Shown here: one piece after another, positions 11,398 through 24,544 of the stretch | Layout of the letters: each line of letters begins with the position of its first letter | Position numbering within the stretch: the stretch's first letter is position 1 | Assembly (NCBI RefSeq): GCF_001411555.2 | Contig: NC_049902.1 | Coordinates: 8,997,985 to 9,061,984, forward strand | Direction of reading: 5' to 3' | Length of the DNA: 64,000 bases | Source of the DNA: Juglans regia | Taxonomy: Eukaryota; Streptophyta; Magnoliopsida; Fagales; Juglandaceae | Translations under genes and position numbers: made by a program | The notes under the pieces: model-generated | What the model was told of the DNA's origin: nothing | The model's input: only the letters and a program-made list of their open reading frames with translations | The model's database searches: none

Positions 11398-12130
11398 CCA
11401 ATGGGCCACCTCATTCTTTTCGCTCATCTTACTGGTTGGCGTGGTCCTGCCACATGGTTAAGTTGTTCTAAAAAATAAAAATAAAAAAACTAAAAAAGTG
11501 GAAGCCCTCCTCCCCGAGCTATCAAATCCAAACCCTGTAGCATTTGAAACCAAATCACCCATTTTTGAAACCCTAGAGCCCCATTCTGTAATTCCTCCTT
11601 CCCATTCCATCTAAGCAAGCAATGATTATTCCCGAGCATGTGAAAATCCAAGCCCAAGCAGCTCTCTCTCACAGTAACACGCGTCCAAGCAACCATCCCT
11701 CTCCCCACCATTTCTGGCCATCTGAATTACTGGTGTCCCATTTATTTTAAACCCTATCACTAGAGAAGTTAAGACCCTAGTCAGCTTACAGAACCAAATG
11801 GTGGGGCTTTAAAACTCTAGAAGAGAACAACCTGAGTAACCATAAATTTCTAAAGCCCTCCAAGAGAACAACCCCAACGTTTAGAGGCCCTATTTTCCTA
11901 CAATATACCCATCGTTAGGAGGTTGCATGTTCCATTGTATATCCAACGTCCGGAGGCCCCATTTTCATTTATGAGAAGTTCTTGTCCCCACTGGTGAGCA
12001 GGTTAGCTCTTTTGCATGAGTATGTGTGTGTATGTATATATGCTTTGAGGATTAGCATTAGATTATGCAAATGCAAAGCCATATTATGAATAATATGGCA
12101 TGTTTTGTCTTTTGCCTATTCCATTAAAGA
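11398..12130. other. Intergenic; one hairpin, no gene recognised
   Basis: Low-complexity, partly C-rich sequence without protein-like frames. A clean palindrome, CCATATTAT / ATAATATGG around a 2-nt loop, sits at 12079-12098. Confidence 0.5.
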
Positions 12131-12136
12131 GAGATT

Positions 12137-12440
12137 CTCACATTGGATTATCCATCTATTAGCCAAAATAATAAAAAAATATTATTAATTTAATATTATT
12201 CTTATTTGTTTTCTAATTTATTTTTTTCATATAATTTTATAATTCTACCAATCATATGATTGGTAAAGACAAACTATATAACCAAACAAAACAACTCTTC
12301 TACACTAGAGACAATAAAATTTTTTATTAACTTTTTTATTAAACTCTTCTACACTAGTGAAGACCCAAATCTGACCATGGGCTGATTTCTACTGTAGCTA
12401 AAATTCATATAAGTTTGCATTTGGATAATCCAATGCAAGC
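12137..12440. mobile_element. Possible MITE with CATTGGATTATCCA ends
   Basis: The left side carries cattggattatcca (12137) and the right side its inverse inside tttggataatccaatgcaa (about 12419-12438). A further half-copy follows at 12483-12500. Between them is AT-rich noncoding DNA with a direct repeat, actcttctacactag, at about 12293 and 12343. Boundaries are approximate. Confidence 0.35.
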
Positions 12441-12684
12441 AATTTTATATAAAATGTGTTAAATTTTGCATCTCATTGACATTTAGATAATCCAATGCGA
12501 GTGCTAGCTTCTTGGTATGCATATTTGGCAAAAGTTTATAAGGGATTATGAAAGGATTTAATGTTTGATTCATCAATGAATGAGAATGTGGAATTGGTAA
12601 AATTTTGTAGTGTTGTGGTTAAAGTTTTAATTTTTTGTCATATTACATGGAAAAACTTCGTTTGGAGAGAAAATTTGAGATTTA

Positions 12685-13014
12685 GGTCTCGTTTGGATAG
12701 TGAGATCAGATGAGATGACCTGTGAATAATAATGAAATAATTAAGTTAATATGTTTTATGAGGTTTTGAAAAAAAACAGAGAAAAAGTTGAATAAAAATA
12801 TTATAAATTTAAAATATTATTATAATATTATTTTTGTTTTGAAATTTGAAAAAATTAAATTACTTTTTGTATTTTATTTAGAAATTTAGAAAAGTTGTAA
12901 TAATTAAGTAATTATTAAATGAAAAATTTAAAGATTTGAAATTGAAAAGTATTTGTGTTTGTAATGTTTAGATATTGAGATGAGATGTGATGACTTTGCT
13001 ATCCAAACCAAACA
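12685..13014. mobile_element. Tourist-like MITE, TSD TTA
   Basis: It starts GGTCTCGTTTGGATAGTGAG and ends ATCCAAACCAAACA, giving the inverted pair GTTTGGATAG / CTATCCAAAC, with GATGAG-type repeats just inside both ends. TTA flanks both sides (12682-12684 and 13015-13017), as expected for PIF/Harbinger-derived Tourist elements. It is noncoding and AT-rich inside. Confidence 0.75.
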
Positions 13015-13181
13015 TTAGTATTCATTTTTGGGATGAGATGACTTGGGAGGACTTTGCCATTTTGGCCTTTGATGAATTTCTTTTGAGGTGGTAATAGGAA
13101 GTAGTCTCCAATTGGCCCATTCTTATTTTGGGGTAGTTATTTCCTAAGAAAACGACAAGACATATATGTGTGCTAGATAAA

Positions 13182-13183
<2 letters not shown>

Positions 13184-13212
<29 letters not shown>
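13184..13212. repeat. (TA)n microsatellite
   Basis: An uninterrupted alternating TA tract of about 29 bp. Confidence 0.95.
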
Positions 13213-13216
<4 letters not shown>

Positions 13217-14095
13217 TTATCTTAGAAGTAAAGGTTTTAATTTTCAAAAATAAAATGACCGTGGGTAAAGTTTTTGTATTCATTTTGGTCAAAATTATAT
13301 ATATTATGGGTAAAGTAGCATAGAAAACTACTTTTTTTGAAAATATAATGGAAAATTTTGGAATACCAGCAACTGTTATGTAGTCATTTGTCAATGTGAA
13401 CAAAATACGTACTATGCTCAAAACTATAGATCTAGACATGATTAATCATTTGTAATTTTTTGTACACTTTTTTCTAGAGGTTGATGATGGAACTTTCATC
13501 TTCTTTTTTAAGGAATAAGGATGGTAATGGTTCTTGAAGTGGTAGGATCTCAGCCCCCTTGAACTTGGCCCCAACATTATCTTCAAGAGGTTGTGTAATT
13601 TGTAATCTTTTTTCCACCTTTTTCTAGAGGCTAGGCGGGGCATGTAGGACAGTGTTTGTGACACAAAAGTCTAGAAGGTAGGAGAAATGTAAGGATATAC
13701 CTGAAAGCAGTGGGTTGATGATGGGAACATTTCTATATTTAGTGGATTGATTATAGAACATGAATTTATCAATATACTTGAAAGCAAAAGGCCAAACTGG
13801 TTGTACCAATAAATTCACACCCAATTGACCTGCTATAATATTGTGAGATGGGGAAAACCAACAACTCATAGCTCCTTTTTAGTCTCAAGTCCAACCTTTC
13901 ATCTCTCTCTCTCTAACACATATGAAACCAGGAAAGTTCATGCAACTCCCATCCCCTATAAAAAAACAAAGGAAGAGTCATTAAGATGTTCCTTCAATTT
14001 TTATTTATATTATTATTTTCTTTCTATTGTTTATGATCAATTAATTGTTCCGTTTGTTTATGAGTAGCAATATCTAGTCATATAGTGGCAATAGA
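13213..14095. other. Intergenic, nothing recognised
   Basis: Short frames on both strands lack protein-like composition. The words tttttctagagg recur at about 13470 and 13619. This is the left flank of the copia insertion; its continuation resumes at 25108. Confidence 0.5.
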
Positions 14096-14100
14096 TCAAG

Positions 14101-14412
14101 TGTAGTTTTAAAGAGTGTGATCAATAAATGGTGTATCACTCGGAATGACATCATCTCCATGGTGATGGTTTCCATGGGGTTGAGGAAGTGTCAAGACACA
14201 ACCATTTTAATTTAGTCAAAATGTTGTGTCACTTACCAATGGTTGTACCCCTTGCCAATCATTACCTCAAGGTCTATAAATAGAGACCATTTGTGCACAA
14301 TTAATACACTTGAATTCCCTTTATCCGTTACCAACTTGTGGGACAAATACCTTCACGGGAGTGTCACCATATTGTCGAAACTCTGTCTATTTTCATTCTA
14401 TAAAATTCTACA
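14101..14412 (+). repeat. 5' LTR of the copia element
   Basis: It begins TGTAGTTTTAAAGAG and ends ATTCTACA. The likely promoter TATA box is TCTATAAATAGAG near 14274. It aligns end to end with 24790-25107. Confidence 0.92.
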
Positions 14413-14413
14413 G

Positions 14414-14427
14414 TGGGATCAAGAGCC
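14414..14427 (+). other. Primer binding site of the copia element
   Basis: TGGGATCAAGAGCC starts 1 nt after the 5' LTR and resembles the plant tRNA-Met PBS TGGTATCAGAGCC. Confidence 0.8.
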
Positions 14428-14885
14428 TAATCATGACAGATAGGTTATTTTCGTGCATTGAGAAGACCACTAATAGGCAAGTACTTTGTTTGACAATCAC
14501 ACTTGCATATTACAATCATCTTTGGAGACTCTTGGATCCAAAGAAAAAACTTTTCTAAATTACAGTGAAAGGCCTACAATATACTGAGATTCTTCAAAAT
14601 CTGATAAGTAGTTATTATTTTGAAGAAAATTATTGGAATATTTTCAATCAAAAAGTACTGCCTAAAATAGAGAAAAGTGAAAATTTTTCAAAAACTATTC
14701 CGGCCGGTGACCGGAATTTCTCACCACCACCAAGATTTAAGAGTGTCAGATATTGGGTCGTCATCATCCAATACACCGGAGGAAGAAACCACTTGAAGTT
14801 TTATAGAAACGGGTAGTATTGGGAGTGAGGAAGAAGACAATATATTTGGTCTCGACCAACGGTACCAAATATTCAAAATAATCTT

Positions 14886-15275
14886 GTGCTAAATGACAGT
14901 GTCATTCAGTCGAATGGAAAGGAAAATGACCAAAACGACATTGTCATTTTGGCTGCATCTGGGGAACCAAACGGTGCATTAGACAATGTCGTTCCAAGTA
15001 AGGCCCCGTTGGAAGCCGCCCATAAAAAACAACACGCTATCATTTTTGCCAAACCGAACTACATCGTTTCATTTAGAACGGGCTTACTCCAAACGACACG
15101 AATTCGGGCCAAACCTCCAACCCACTTCATTGAACCCTGTGGACTTGTAATGGGCTGGACTCAGAAGCAAGCCCAAGCCCAGGATTCCAGCCCACAAGTT
15201 GACCCACCATTTGTAGCCACAAGCCGCAGCTTGAGCCAAGTTGCGAGCGAAGAGAAGAAACAAGCTGCTCCTTGA
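14886..15275 (+). CDS. Unassigned 129-codon frame in the copia leader
   Basis: This frame is uninterrupted while the neighbouring gag-pol is full of stops. It starts MLNDSVIQSNGKEN and ends SEEKKQAAP. I do not recognise the product. The DNA contains repeated words of the type acgacattgtcattttgg, acaatgtcgttcc and gacagtgtcattc, so openness may reflect repeat composition and not selection. It lies between the PBS and gag, where some plant copia elements carry extra leader sequence. Confidence 0.25.
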   Translation: MLNDSVIQSNGKENDQNDIVILAASGEPNGALDNVVPSKAPLEAAHKKQHAIIFAKPNYIVSFRTGLLQTTRIRAKPPTHFIEPCGLVMGWTQKQAQAQDSSPQVDPPFVATSRSLSQVASEEKKQAAP

Positions 15276-15615
15276 GCCGTTGGCCGCGCCACTAACCACC
15301 GATTTTCTTTTCCTAGACCCGACTTAAACCGACTAACTCAAATTTTTGAACTTGTGTGGGCCAATTTTTGTTTTTGGCTGTTTTGGGTCATTTAAAGCTC
15401 GATTTGATCCATTCAAAAGTCGTTGTGCTCCAAAGTTTGTGCCAAATCATTATAGGGCATCTATTGGTTGAAATTATCACTAGAAATTCCTTGAAATGGG
15501 GGAAACATCGAGAAATTTTTTTGGAAATACTCAATCGGGGCGTTACTTCCATTGTTCTCCTTATTTAAAATATAATTGAAGAATTTTTAGACTACCATCT
15601 TGGATTAAATTCAAG

Positions 15616-15616
15616 G

Positions 15617-15690
<74 letters not shown>
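15616..15690. repeat. (TTA)n microsatellite
   Basis: About 25 perfect units inside the copia leader, just before gag. Confidence 0.95.
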
Positions 15691-15700
<10 letters not shown>

Positions 15701-15839
15701 ATTTTATTTTCTCACAGTTGAACTATTGTACTTAGTTTATCTACAATAGAACACATTTATTATTTCTACATTTTTATTGTTGATTTTAAGGTTTATTATT
15801 TATTACGCCGAATAAAAGTATTGATCCCTTGATGATAGA

Positions 15840-18800
15840 CAAATTAAATAGAAGAAATTTTCAGGCTTGGAAAATACATAAAACTTTTTTTTAACTCATG
15901 AAAAGATCTCATACACATTAACAACAATAAATTCATCAAAAAATATAGAAAATGGGTCGAATGGAAGTGAAACTAGCATACGAACCAAAGATAAGTGGGA
16001 AGAACACAATGCATTGGCAAAAGTTTTAATTTTTCATTGTATAAATGATCATATCGTTCCTCTTTTTGAAAACTATGAAACTACCAAAGAAGTTATGGAT
16101 ATAGTTGAGGCAAATTATGGTTTAAGATCGGATGTTTATATACAATTATTATTGGATAAGTATAACCGATGAAAAAAGATGATGACATATGCGATCATGT
16201 GCTCCAAATGGAATTGATTGCAAAAGAATTATACGATGCTAGTCATCCTCTCACTGATAAAATGCAAGTTACAACCATACTGAATAGTCTTCTTTCATCT
16301 TGGAATCATATTGTTACTTCTTTAATACTATGAAATAACAATGACATTGCTTCCAGTACTTTTAGTATTTGAAGGAGAAATGATGAAAATGAGGAATAGA
16401 GATAGTGAATCATCTAATTTGTTGATGCCTCGGGATAAATATTCTACACAGAATTAAATGAAGCCAAAATAATTTAAGAAAAATAAATGGTTGAAAAATA
16501 GGCAAAGTAAATCATTTACTGGAAATGGTTTTAAATGTAGGAAGAATGGACATTATAAATCACAATGTCCTAATAAAGAAAAAGCACAATGAAATTAAGG
16601 AAATTGTGATGACAGTCTCAGAAGTAATACTCATGAAGCCAGAGTCAGATTCAAAGTGTGTTGATTCTGCAGTAACAAGACATATGCAAGAACAAAGAGC
16701 TATTTGTCAAATTTGAAGAGAAGCAAACAGGTGAGCACAAAATGTATATGAGCAACAATACATACTGCGATATCTTGGGGCAAGGTACATGTAAATTTAA
16801 AGTTAATGGTTCCTTTATTTTACTTAGTGATGTATTATATGTATATCGTATTTGTAGGAATTTAGTATCAATATATGTATTAGATCAAAAAAGCTACACA
16901 ATTGAGTTTAAGTCTGGAACTGTTATTATAAGTAAGGGTGATGTATCAATGAAAGGCATGAGAAATCACGATATGTATGTACTAAATGTTGATATTAATA
17001 AATTATCTATTCTGATTATTTAAATGTGTCTACTGATTGTACAAGTTTATTGCATTTAAGATTAGGCCATATAAATAAAAATAAAATGATCAGAATATAT
17101 AAAAGTTGATTAATACTACAAATAAATTTTGATATATGTAAACCATATATTAAAGAAAAAATGAGTAATAAATCTTTTTCCAAAAGTTGAAAATCCCTAT
17201 ATTTACTTGAAATGATACGTTCTAATGTTTGTGGATCTTTTAAAACAAAAACTCCTAGAAAAATAAAGTACTTTATTACTTTCACTAATAACTATTCAAG
17301 ATATGTGCATTTCAACTTACTCAAACATAAATCAGAAACAATTGAGAAATTTAAAGAATATAAAGTAGAAGTAGAAATCCAATTGGATAGGTACATTAAA
17401 AGTTTGAATAGTGATAAATGAGATGAATTTGAAAGTTTGAATAATTTCTGTAAACTGAATGGTATAAGACATATTTATATTATGCCAGATAAGCCTTAAT
17501 AAAATAGCATTGCAAAAATAATACATAAAACTCTATTGGATATGACGAGATCAATGATGACATATGCTAATCTACCATCACAATTTTTGGGAGAAGCATT
17601 ATCGACTACGACATATATGTTAAATAGAGTTGAAACCAAAGCGAAACCTCTAACACCTTACGAGATATGAACGGGACATAAATAAAACTCAAGTAAACTT
17701 AAAGTGTAGGGTTGTGAGGCATATGTGCTCATCCAAAGGCCACTAAAGGACAAATTGAATAGTAAAACCTGGGAATACATGTTTATTGGGTATGTAGAAA
17801 ATAGAATTGTTACTTCAGTTGATCAAATAGATTTATTAAATGACCTTGAAAATCAACAAATTTCTATAGAATCTGAGAATGAAAATCCTGACATTACTTA
17901 GATACAAAGTGATGGAATTAAAAGAAAGTTAGATAAAAATCAAATTTCAGGTATTGATATTGGAGACAATGGGAGTAAAACAACCAGATGACAATTAATA
18001 TTATTTCAAGATCATTATATCCTAAATACAAGTATGTAAAATTTAGATAATGATCTTGATTTTTTTTTTTGGCAATCAATAGTGTCGATTTAGATAAAAT
18101 GATTGAAGCCATGAAAGATGAGGTAGAATCGATAAACAAAAATGATGTTTAGGAGTTAACAGATCTTCCAAAAGATAGAAAAGATATTGGTTCCAAATGA
18201 GTTCTCAGAAGAAAATTTAAAGTTGATAGTAGTTTAGAAATGTATAAAGTAAGGTTAGTGGCCAAGAGATATTCCCAACAACCAAGTATAGACTTTGTGG
18301 ACAAGTATTCACTTGTGGCGAAGTTCTCCATCGGTAAGGATCATCATGTCTATTGTTGTCAGGATGAATTTGGAATTACGTCAGTTAGATGTAAATACAA
18401 CTTTTCTTAATGGCGAATTAAAAGAAGATATCTTTATGATTTAGTTAGAAGGATTCCAAATTAAAGAACATGAAGAAAAGTCTATAGGTTGAAGAAGTCA
18501 TTGTATGGACTTAAGCAATCTTCAAGATAGTGGGACTTGAAGTTTCACCAAGTCATTTTAGAAACGAGATATGAAATGAGTCTACTAAATCATTGTGTAT
18601 AAATATGTAAAAAGATAATAAAATAACATTATTATCATTATATGTTGACGATATATTACTGGGAAGTAATTGTATATATATGATGAATAAAACAAAAGAA
18701 TTTCTGAAATCTTAATTTAAAATGAAAGACATGGGTGAAACCGTCTATATTCTTGATATAAGAATTTTGAGAGATAGAAATTCAAAGATTTTATATTTAA

Positions 18801-19570
18801 ATCAAGAAAAACATATATAAAAAGTACTTAAAATATTTGGTATGGAAAATTGTAAATCCTTAAGTACACATGTTTGCAAAAGCCATGCTTTAAATAAAGT
18901 ATGTGTCCAAAAGATGAGGAAAAAATAAGCAAAATGCTTAAAGTTCCCTATGCTCAAGCTGTGGTAAGCCTCATGAATGCAATGACAAATACGAGACCAA
19001 ACATTTGTCATGCAGTAGGACTGGTAAGCAAATATTAATCCAATCCAGGTAAGGAACATTGACAAGCAGTAAAACGTATATTAAGATATTTACAAAGAAC
19101 CAAAAATATGAAATTGTGTTTTGGAATCAGTGATCTAGATTAATCGACTATTGTGATGCTGATTTTGGAAGTGATGTAGATAATAGAAAATCTATAAGTA
19201 GATATATATTTCTGTTTAGTGGAACATCAGTTTCTTAGTTGAGTTAGAAACAAGGTTGTACTGCTAAGTCTACTATGAAAACAGAATATATTGCTTGTAG
19301 TACCGCATCGAGTAATTTGGTGTGGATGAACCGCTTTGTTGAAAACTTAAATTTAAATACATCCACATAACCAGTTTTGTGATAATCAGTCTGCCAACTC
19401 ATTGGTAAAAAATGGAACATAAAGTTCTAAGACAAAACACATTGATATGCATTATCACTATATTTTGGATAAAATGGAAAGATGTGAGGTCAAAGTTAAT
19501 TTTATTTTCTCAACCGAGACAGTAGCAGATCTGATGAACAACAGATTTTTTCTGGAGAGATTCAAATAAC
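15840..19570 (+). pseudogene. Copia gag-pol remnant
   Basis: Pieces occur in collinear copia order. Gag start: LNRRNFQAWKIHK (15845). Zinc knuckle near 16530: CRKNGHYKSQC, with the first Cys lost. Protease-like SKCVDSAVTRHM (16650). GAG-pre-integrase LLHLRLGHINKNKM (17050). Integrase core KYFITFTNNYSRYVHF (17265) and PSQFLGEALSTTTYMLNR (17575). RT: AMKDEVESINKNDV (18107), RRKFKVDSSLEMYKVRLVAK (18210) and the catalytic box YVDDILLGS (18640). RNase H: YCDADFGSDVDNRKSISRY (19150) and KTEYIACSTASSNLVW (19280). Many stops and small indels break the frame, so no function is expected. Confidence 0.92.
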
Positions 19571-19923
19571 ATGTCACTAGAATGAGGTTGAGAGATACCT
19601 AGGTGAGACAACCTTATGATCGACATGCGTGACTCAGGAAATTCTGGGAACGACTAGATAAATGGAGTTATGGTGATTTACCCAAATGAAAATTTTGGTC
19701 ATTTGTAAAGTCTTTGATAAGGTGATTAAGGGAAAACATCAGAGATGACCTTAGAGTGAGTACTTGATAAAATTTTAATGCAGATTAGGAAAGTCTCAAG
19801 AATAACCTCTAAAGGAAGTACTTCACGAAAATTCAATGCAAGTTGATACATGTATTATGTATTCGGCTGAAGTCGTCAATTGTGATAGGGATATTGATTG
19901 TTGATTCAACCACGAAGAATTGA

Positions 19924-22900
19924 TGTGACGCTCTCAGATTCTGCTTAGGATAAGATGGAAATCTGAAGCGTCGGACATGCAATGCAAGGTTATCTGTCCT
20001 CGTTCATGACATATAAGATATAATATTTCTAACATGCATATAGCATTATGCAATATTCGCAGCGGATAAATTCTTTTTTAGCAATACTATATACCAAATT
20101 GATAATATCCCAAATAATTAAAACATAATCCAGCATATATGACAAAATAAACATCCATGATTACAATACGAGTCTTAGAAGACTGTGATTTCACTACAAG
20201 GGAGACCAGACTCCTTAATTACATTAACAAATTATATTAATGGGCTAGTTCGACTAACAATGCTAAAATATTGTCCAAAAACCTAACTATGGAGGCCGTA
20301 AGCTCCGTTTCACGTTTGCGGTGTCTAGACAACATCTTCTAGTCTGCCAGTATTTGCTCCCTGTCCTAGTCTTAACACATCGCCTACCATTCGGGAGGAA
20401 TGGTAGTTGGGACAACTACGACGAGATTTGATTACCAATCTTAGTAAGTTAACAGAAAACTTTCACACAGGTTAATGATGCATGCATGATAGTAAATACA
20501 TGAATACATAATCAAAGTCAATAATAAGCATAACATAACATAGCATGAACTGATATAGCTTAAACTGAAACATGAACTAAATTGGAAACTTGACATTACA
20601 TGAACTTGAAACTAAGACTTGACTTGACGTAACCTGAGCGTGAACTGACCTGGACATGAACGTGAACTTGAAACATGACTGAGCGTGAAATTGAACGTAA
20701 ACTGACTTGGACATGAACGTGAACTTGAAACATGACTGAACGTGAACTGACTTAGACATGAACGTGAACTGAAACATGACGTGAACGTGAAATGCATGAA
20801 CTTGGAATCTTGTTTAATAAACTTGATTAATAAAGTGACTATGTGAGTGCTACACGGGTTCCTTGAGCCGTGTGTCCCTGCCGATTACCGCATCACAACA
20901 TATAGTATCTAGACCAGCTGTGAGTGCGTTCATACGTGCTCCATAGTTGTTGTGGCCCCATGTATTCTACGTGTCACAATTGTTGTGTCTCACATAGTAT
21001 ATGCATCACAATTGTTGTTACCCTATGAATTGTTTGTGCCATAATTGTTATGGACACACATGAAATAAAAGATGGTTCCATCGGCGTTAAAGTCTAGTGC
21101 GCTTTAGTGACCAGCTAGTTACCATTTGCAGCACGTTAATTGTATTTCGTCAATTCAGGGAATCTCACACCTATTTAGAAATTTCAGCTTGAACAAATGA
21201 GTTTCATAAGGATATTACCTTATCCTAGCACTTAAGGTGTTGATAGACATAAACCGATTTGACATGACTATTCTCGAAATATACAGACTGTACCCGAGAC
21301 AAAACGTGACATGAATACGAAAGGACATAAGTTTTGACGTAGCGTAACATGATATGAACGTAAGTCGACAAACATGTCGTACTTGACAAAAAATATTTCG
21401 TAGCATGACATAATATATAACAGACAATATTTTATAACATGACATAATAATATAACAGACAACATTTCGTAAAATGGCATAACATATAACAATGAATATT
21501 ACGTGACATGACATACATGTAACAGATGTCATACGTAACATGACCTACTTGCATTAGATAGCACTATATGACATAATATATTATGTATCAGATAAGTATT
21601 TCATAATAGTATACATCATGTGTAATGGATAATCATGTAATGACATGACATATATGATAACATACAAACGTAACTGTAGCTCCCTTATCCATCACACATA
21701 CACAATAAACTGATAGTAAGTTAAGAACTAACTTACAGTAATCATTGCACTACAAGAATAAAGCGCGAAATACGAGAAACTGTAAGTAGGGATCCTAAAA
21801 TATAGAAATCTAATTACTAACAATTAGAAATAAGGAAAAAAACCTAATCACTAACAATTAGAAACAAGGAAAAAAACTTTGAGTAAAATTACCATTTAAC
21901 TCTCTACATGTGAGAAAATGATCATTTTATCCATAACTTAAGAATTTTGCATCCTAACTCCATAAATCACCAAAATTTACATTCTTCTTGTAAATTTTGT
22001 CCTAAAATCAAATATCAACTAAGAAAGAATTTAGAACTAAACACAACCATGAAAACGTCCTACAGGCCGAAACATGCATGTGTTTTTTCCTTGATTTTTG
22101 TTGCACTTCTTCCAATTTTAAAACTCATGATCAAATCAAATTTTTGCAACAAAGATTTTCCTATCCTAAGTTTAAAAACATACTTAAAACATCCGACAAG
22201 AAGATACTAATCATCAACCCAAAACTTTTTAGTAAAAAGATCTAAACTTTTTAACTAAAAACAAATCTTTGAATCACAAGTTTTGACCTTATTCAAAATA
22301 TCTCTAAGAATTCTAAAAAAAATCAAATCTCACTTCTAAAATATTCACAACATCATCCTAAGAACAACCATGTTTAGGATCATCAAACAAAAGTCACCAA
22401 AAATCATAAAACACACTTGGAGTTTTCAGCTTCCAACTAAGTCCAAAAATATAAACTTTTTCTTAACTAGTTTTGATCAATCACTTGATCCATGGCTTAA
22501 AAAAAGATAAGATTTTCAAACTAAAATATCACATGGTTTTAAAAAAATGTGTCATAAAGAAGATCCAATCATTAAACTTAAAATCTCAAGGCTAAAAACA
22601 ACCCACAACTTGGATCTAGCTAAAAACATCAATGCTTTGACCTAATCGAATATCATTTTGCATAAAAATTCATATATTTGAAACTAATACCAAAAAATCT
22701 TCAAACCAACATCCTAACATGCATCTAAGAGGCTTAGGAGCATCCAATAAAAATATCAAAGCCATTGAAGTAAGATTAAACCACGAAATATTCAAACTTT
22801 CTCAAAACAGAAACTGTTTTTCTTCTTCCAGCTTTTAAGTTTCTAGATCTAAGAAATCTTTCATAAAAAGCTTTAGTCATGAAATAAATCCTCAATGAAT

Positions 22901-24539
22901 ATTCATATACACATGTTGAAAATGCTCCATAAAAATTTCGGACCAAGATATATCTATTAGCTTGGTCAAAAATTTTAAAATATAACACACTCTCCAGATT
23001 AATGCCCAGAATGACATTTCTATGGTTAAAATAAATTTTGACTGAGCAAATGACCACAAAATGAAACGAATAAGATATCCACGAAAACTAAACTCAAAGA
23101 TGAACAACTTCCACGAAAGATTTATCGTGAGAAAATACCTAATGGGTAAAAAATCACTACACAAAATGACTCAGAAATCTACCTGAGAGAGCTCTTAAGG
23201 GTTTCTCTCTAAGAACGGGGTGGAAAAGTGATGAAATGAAATGAAGGGTGACTTGCGCAACTCTATACTTCTAGAGGGGGGGAGGAATGGGCTTGAATGA
23301 CCCTTTGCTTGGAAGTGCCTATGTCACAAAAAGTGAAGAATAGTGAGGGAAAAGGACTGTTGTTGTTGTCGTGAGGTATGAAGGGTGGTGAGATGAACTT
23401 CCCTCTCACATCAAGACACTATTTGGGTGTTGCCAAGGGCAAAATATGGTCTGCCATGTGGGGGAGGAAACTTCCTCAAGAAACTTTACCAATGTGGCCA
23501 AATTCGTGGGCCTCAATAAGCTTTTCCAATGTGACCAAATTTGTGGGCCTTGGTAGGCCTTAAACCGAGTGAGTTTCAATTTGGGGTTTAAATGAGGTTT
23601 GATTAGGGTTTGAGATACTATCAAGCTCAAATCCAATTTTTCTTGGCCTAATCAATTTCAAGATTTAAAACGTTGGATAATGATATAATAATAAGCATCT
23701 GATGAATTAATAGCACATGAAAGTGATTTAATCAAGTGATTAAATACAATGTTAGAAATCATATCGAAAAGTGTTTGAAGGCCAACTTTAGGGTTCGGAA
23801 AACAGTTTAGGGTTTTGGTTTCAACCAAGCTGTTAGGGTTTCAAATGGATTCCAAAGGTTTAGGATTTCACTAGAGTTGAAACCCTCTTTGGTTCGGCAC
23901 AATTTGGTTGATCAGATGGAAAGTAGGGTTTTGTTTAGGTGGCATGATCTCACACCTTGATTCTTTCATAATTCATCTCATGGTTCCTCTCTCTGCCAAG
24001 TGTCCAATACTATTCATCAAGTATGGCTCAGATCTTGCCAAGTGTCCAAATAAAACTTATCTAACATAATTTAGACATTTCACACTGTGATTTTGAAAAT
24101 ATTGCACTGGATGCTATTATTAAGGTTACTATTCACTCTGGAAAAGTTAAAAATAAACTTTGCACTGTAAAAATATAAATATTCATACAAACCTAACTGT
24201 GCAATTTTTTTTATTGAATTTCAATCTCGAAATGCCTCAAAATAAGCGAAATGCGTTTTCGAACAAGCGTATCATCCGAAAACTGAAAATGAGATTATTG
24301 CACCGTAAATCCTAAATAACCAATGGAGTCTAATGGCACAAACAATATATCAAACTAATACTTCTAACTACCTCAAATAAATGAAATCACATTTCTGGCA
24401 CCCTAGTGAGTGATAGCTCTGACTATGCTAACAGACTAAAATCTACGCGATTGATTGAATCGTGAAAAGTTGTGATGTTTTCACGAGATTCCTAAAACCT
24501 ATAGAAATTTCACCATTAAATTTCTAGTGAGATGTTACA
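19924..24539. mobile_element. 4.6-kb noncoding TG...CA element nested in copia (solo long LTR or LARD-like)
   Basis: The element starts TGTGACGCTCTCAG and ends GAGATGTTACA, flanked by a perfect 5-bp TSD, ATTGA (19919-19923 and 24540-24544). Read inwards from each end the termini are similar (TGTGACGCTCTCA and TGTAACATCTCAC), as LTR ends often are. I see no gag-pol motif, PBS or internal LTR pair over 4.6 kb. A solo LTR of a long-LTR Ty3/gypsy family is the simplest reading. A LARD with unrecognised short terminal repeats is the alternative. Contents: GAACGTGAAC-type repeats at 20610-20800, CATGACATAATATATAACAG-type repeats at 21400-21540, and AT-rich sequence with scattered CTCAAAAC words. 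Orientation cannot be fixed. Confidence 0.75.
20610..20800. repeat. Degenerate short tandem repeats, GAACGTGAAC(T)TGAAACATGAC type
   Basis: Units of about 45-50 bp containing acatgaacgtgaact and gaaacatgac recur three to four times. They lie inside the 4.6-kb nested element and give misleading repetitive peptide frames on the minus strand. Confidence 0.75.
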
Positions 24540-24544
24540 ATTGA

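Noticed and set aside
11136..11711. Several overlapping frames at 11.1-11.7 kb as a possible gene
   Set aside because: Composition follows CCGG-rich repeat DNA, no family motif is seen, and no consistent exon structure could be assembled.
20577..20797. Repetitive minus-strand peptides with FTFMSKSVHVQ-type repeats
   Set aside because: They come from GAACGTGAAC-type DNA repeats inside a noncoding TG...CA element. Overlapping frames are equally repetitive, so no selection on one frame is suggested.
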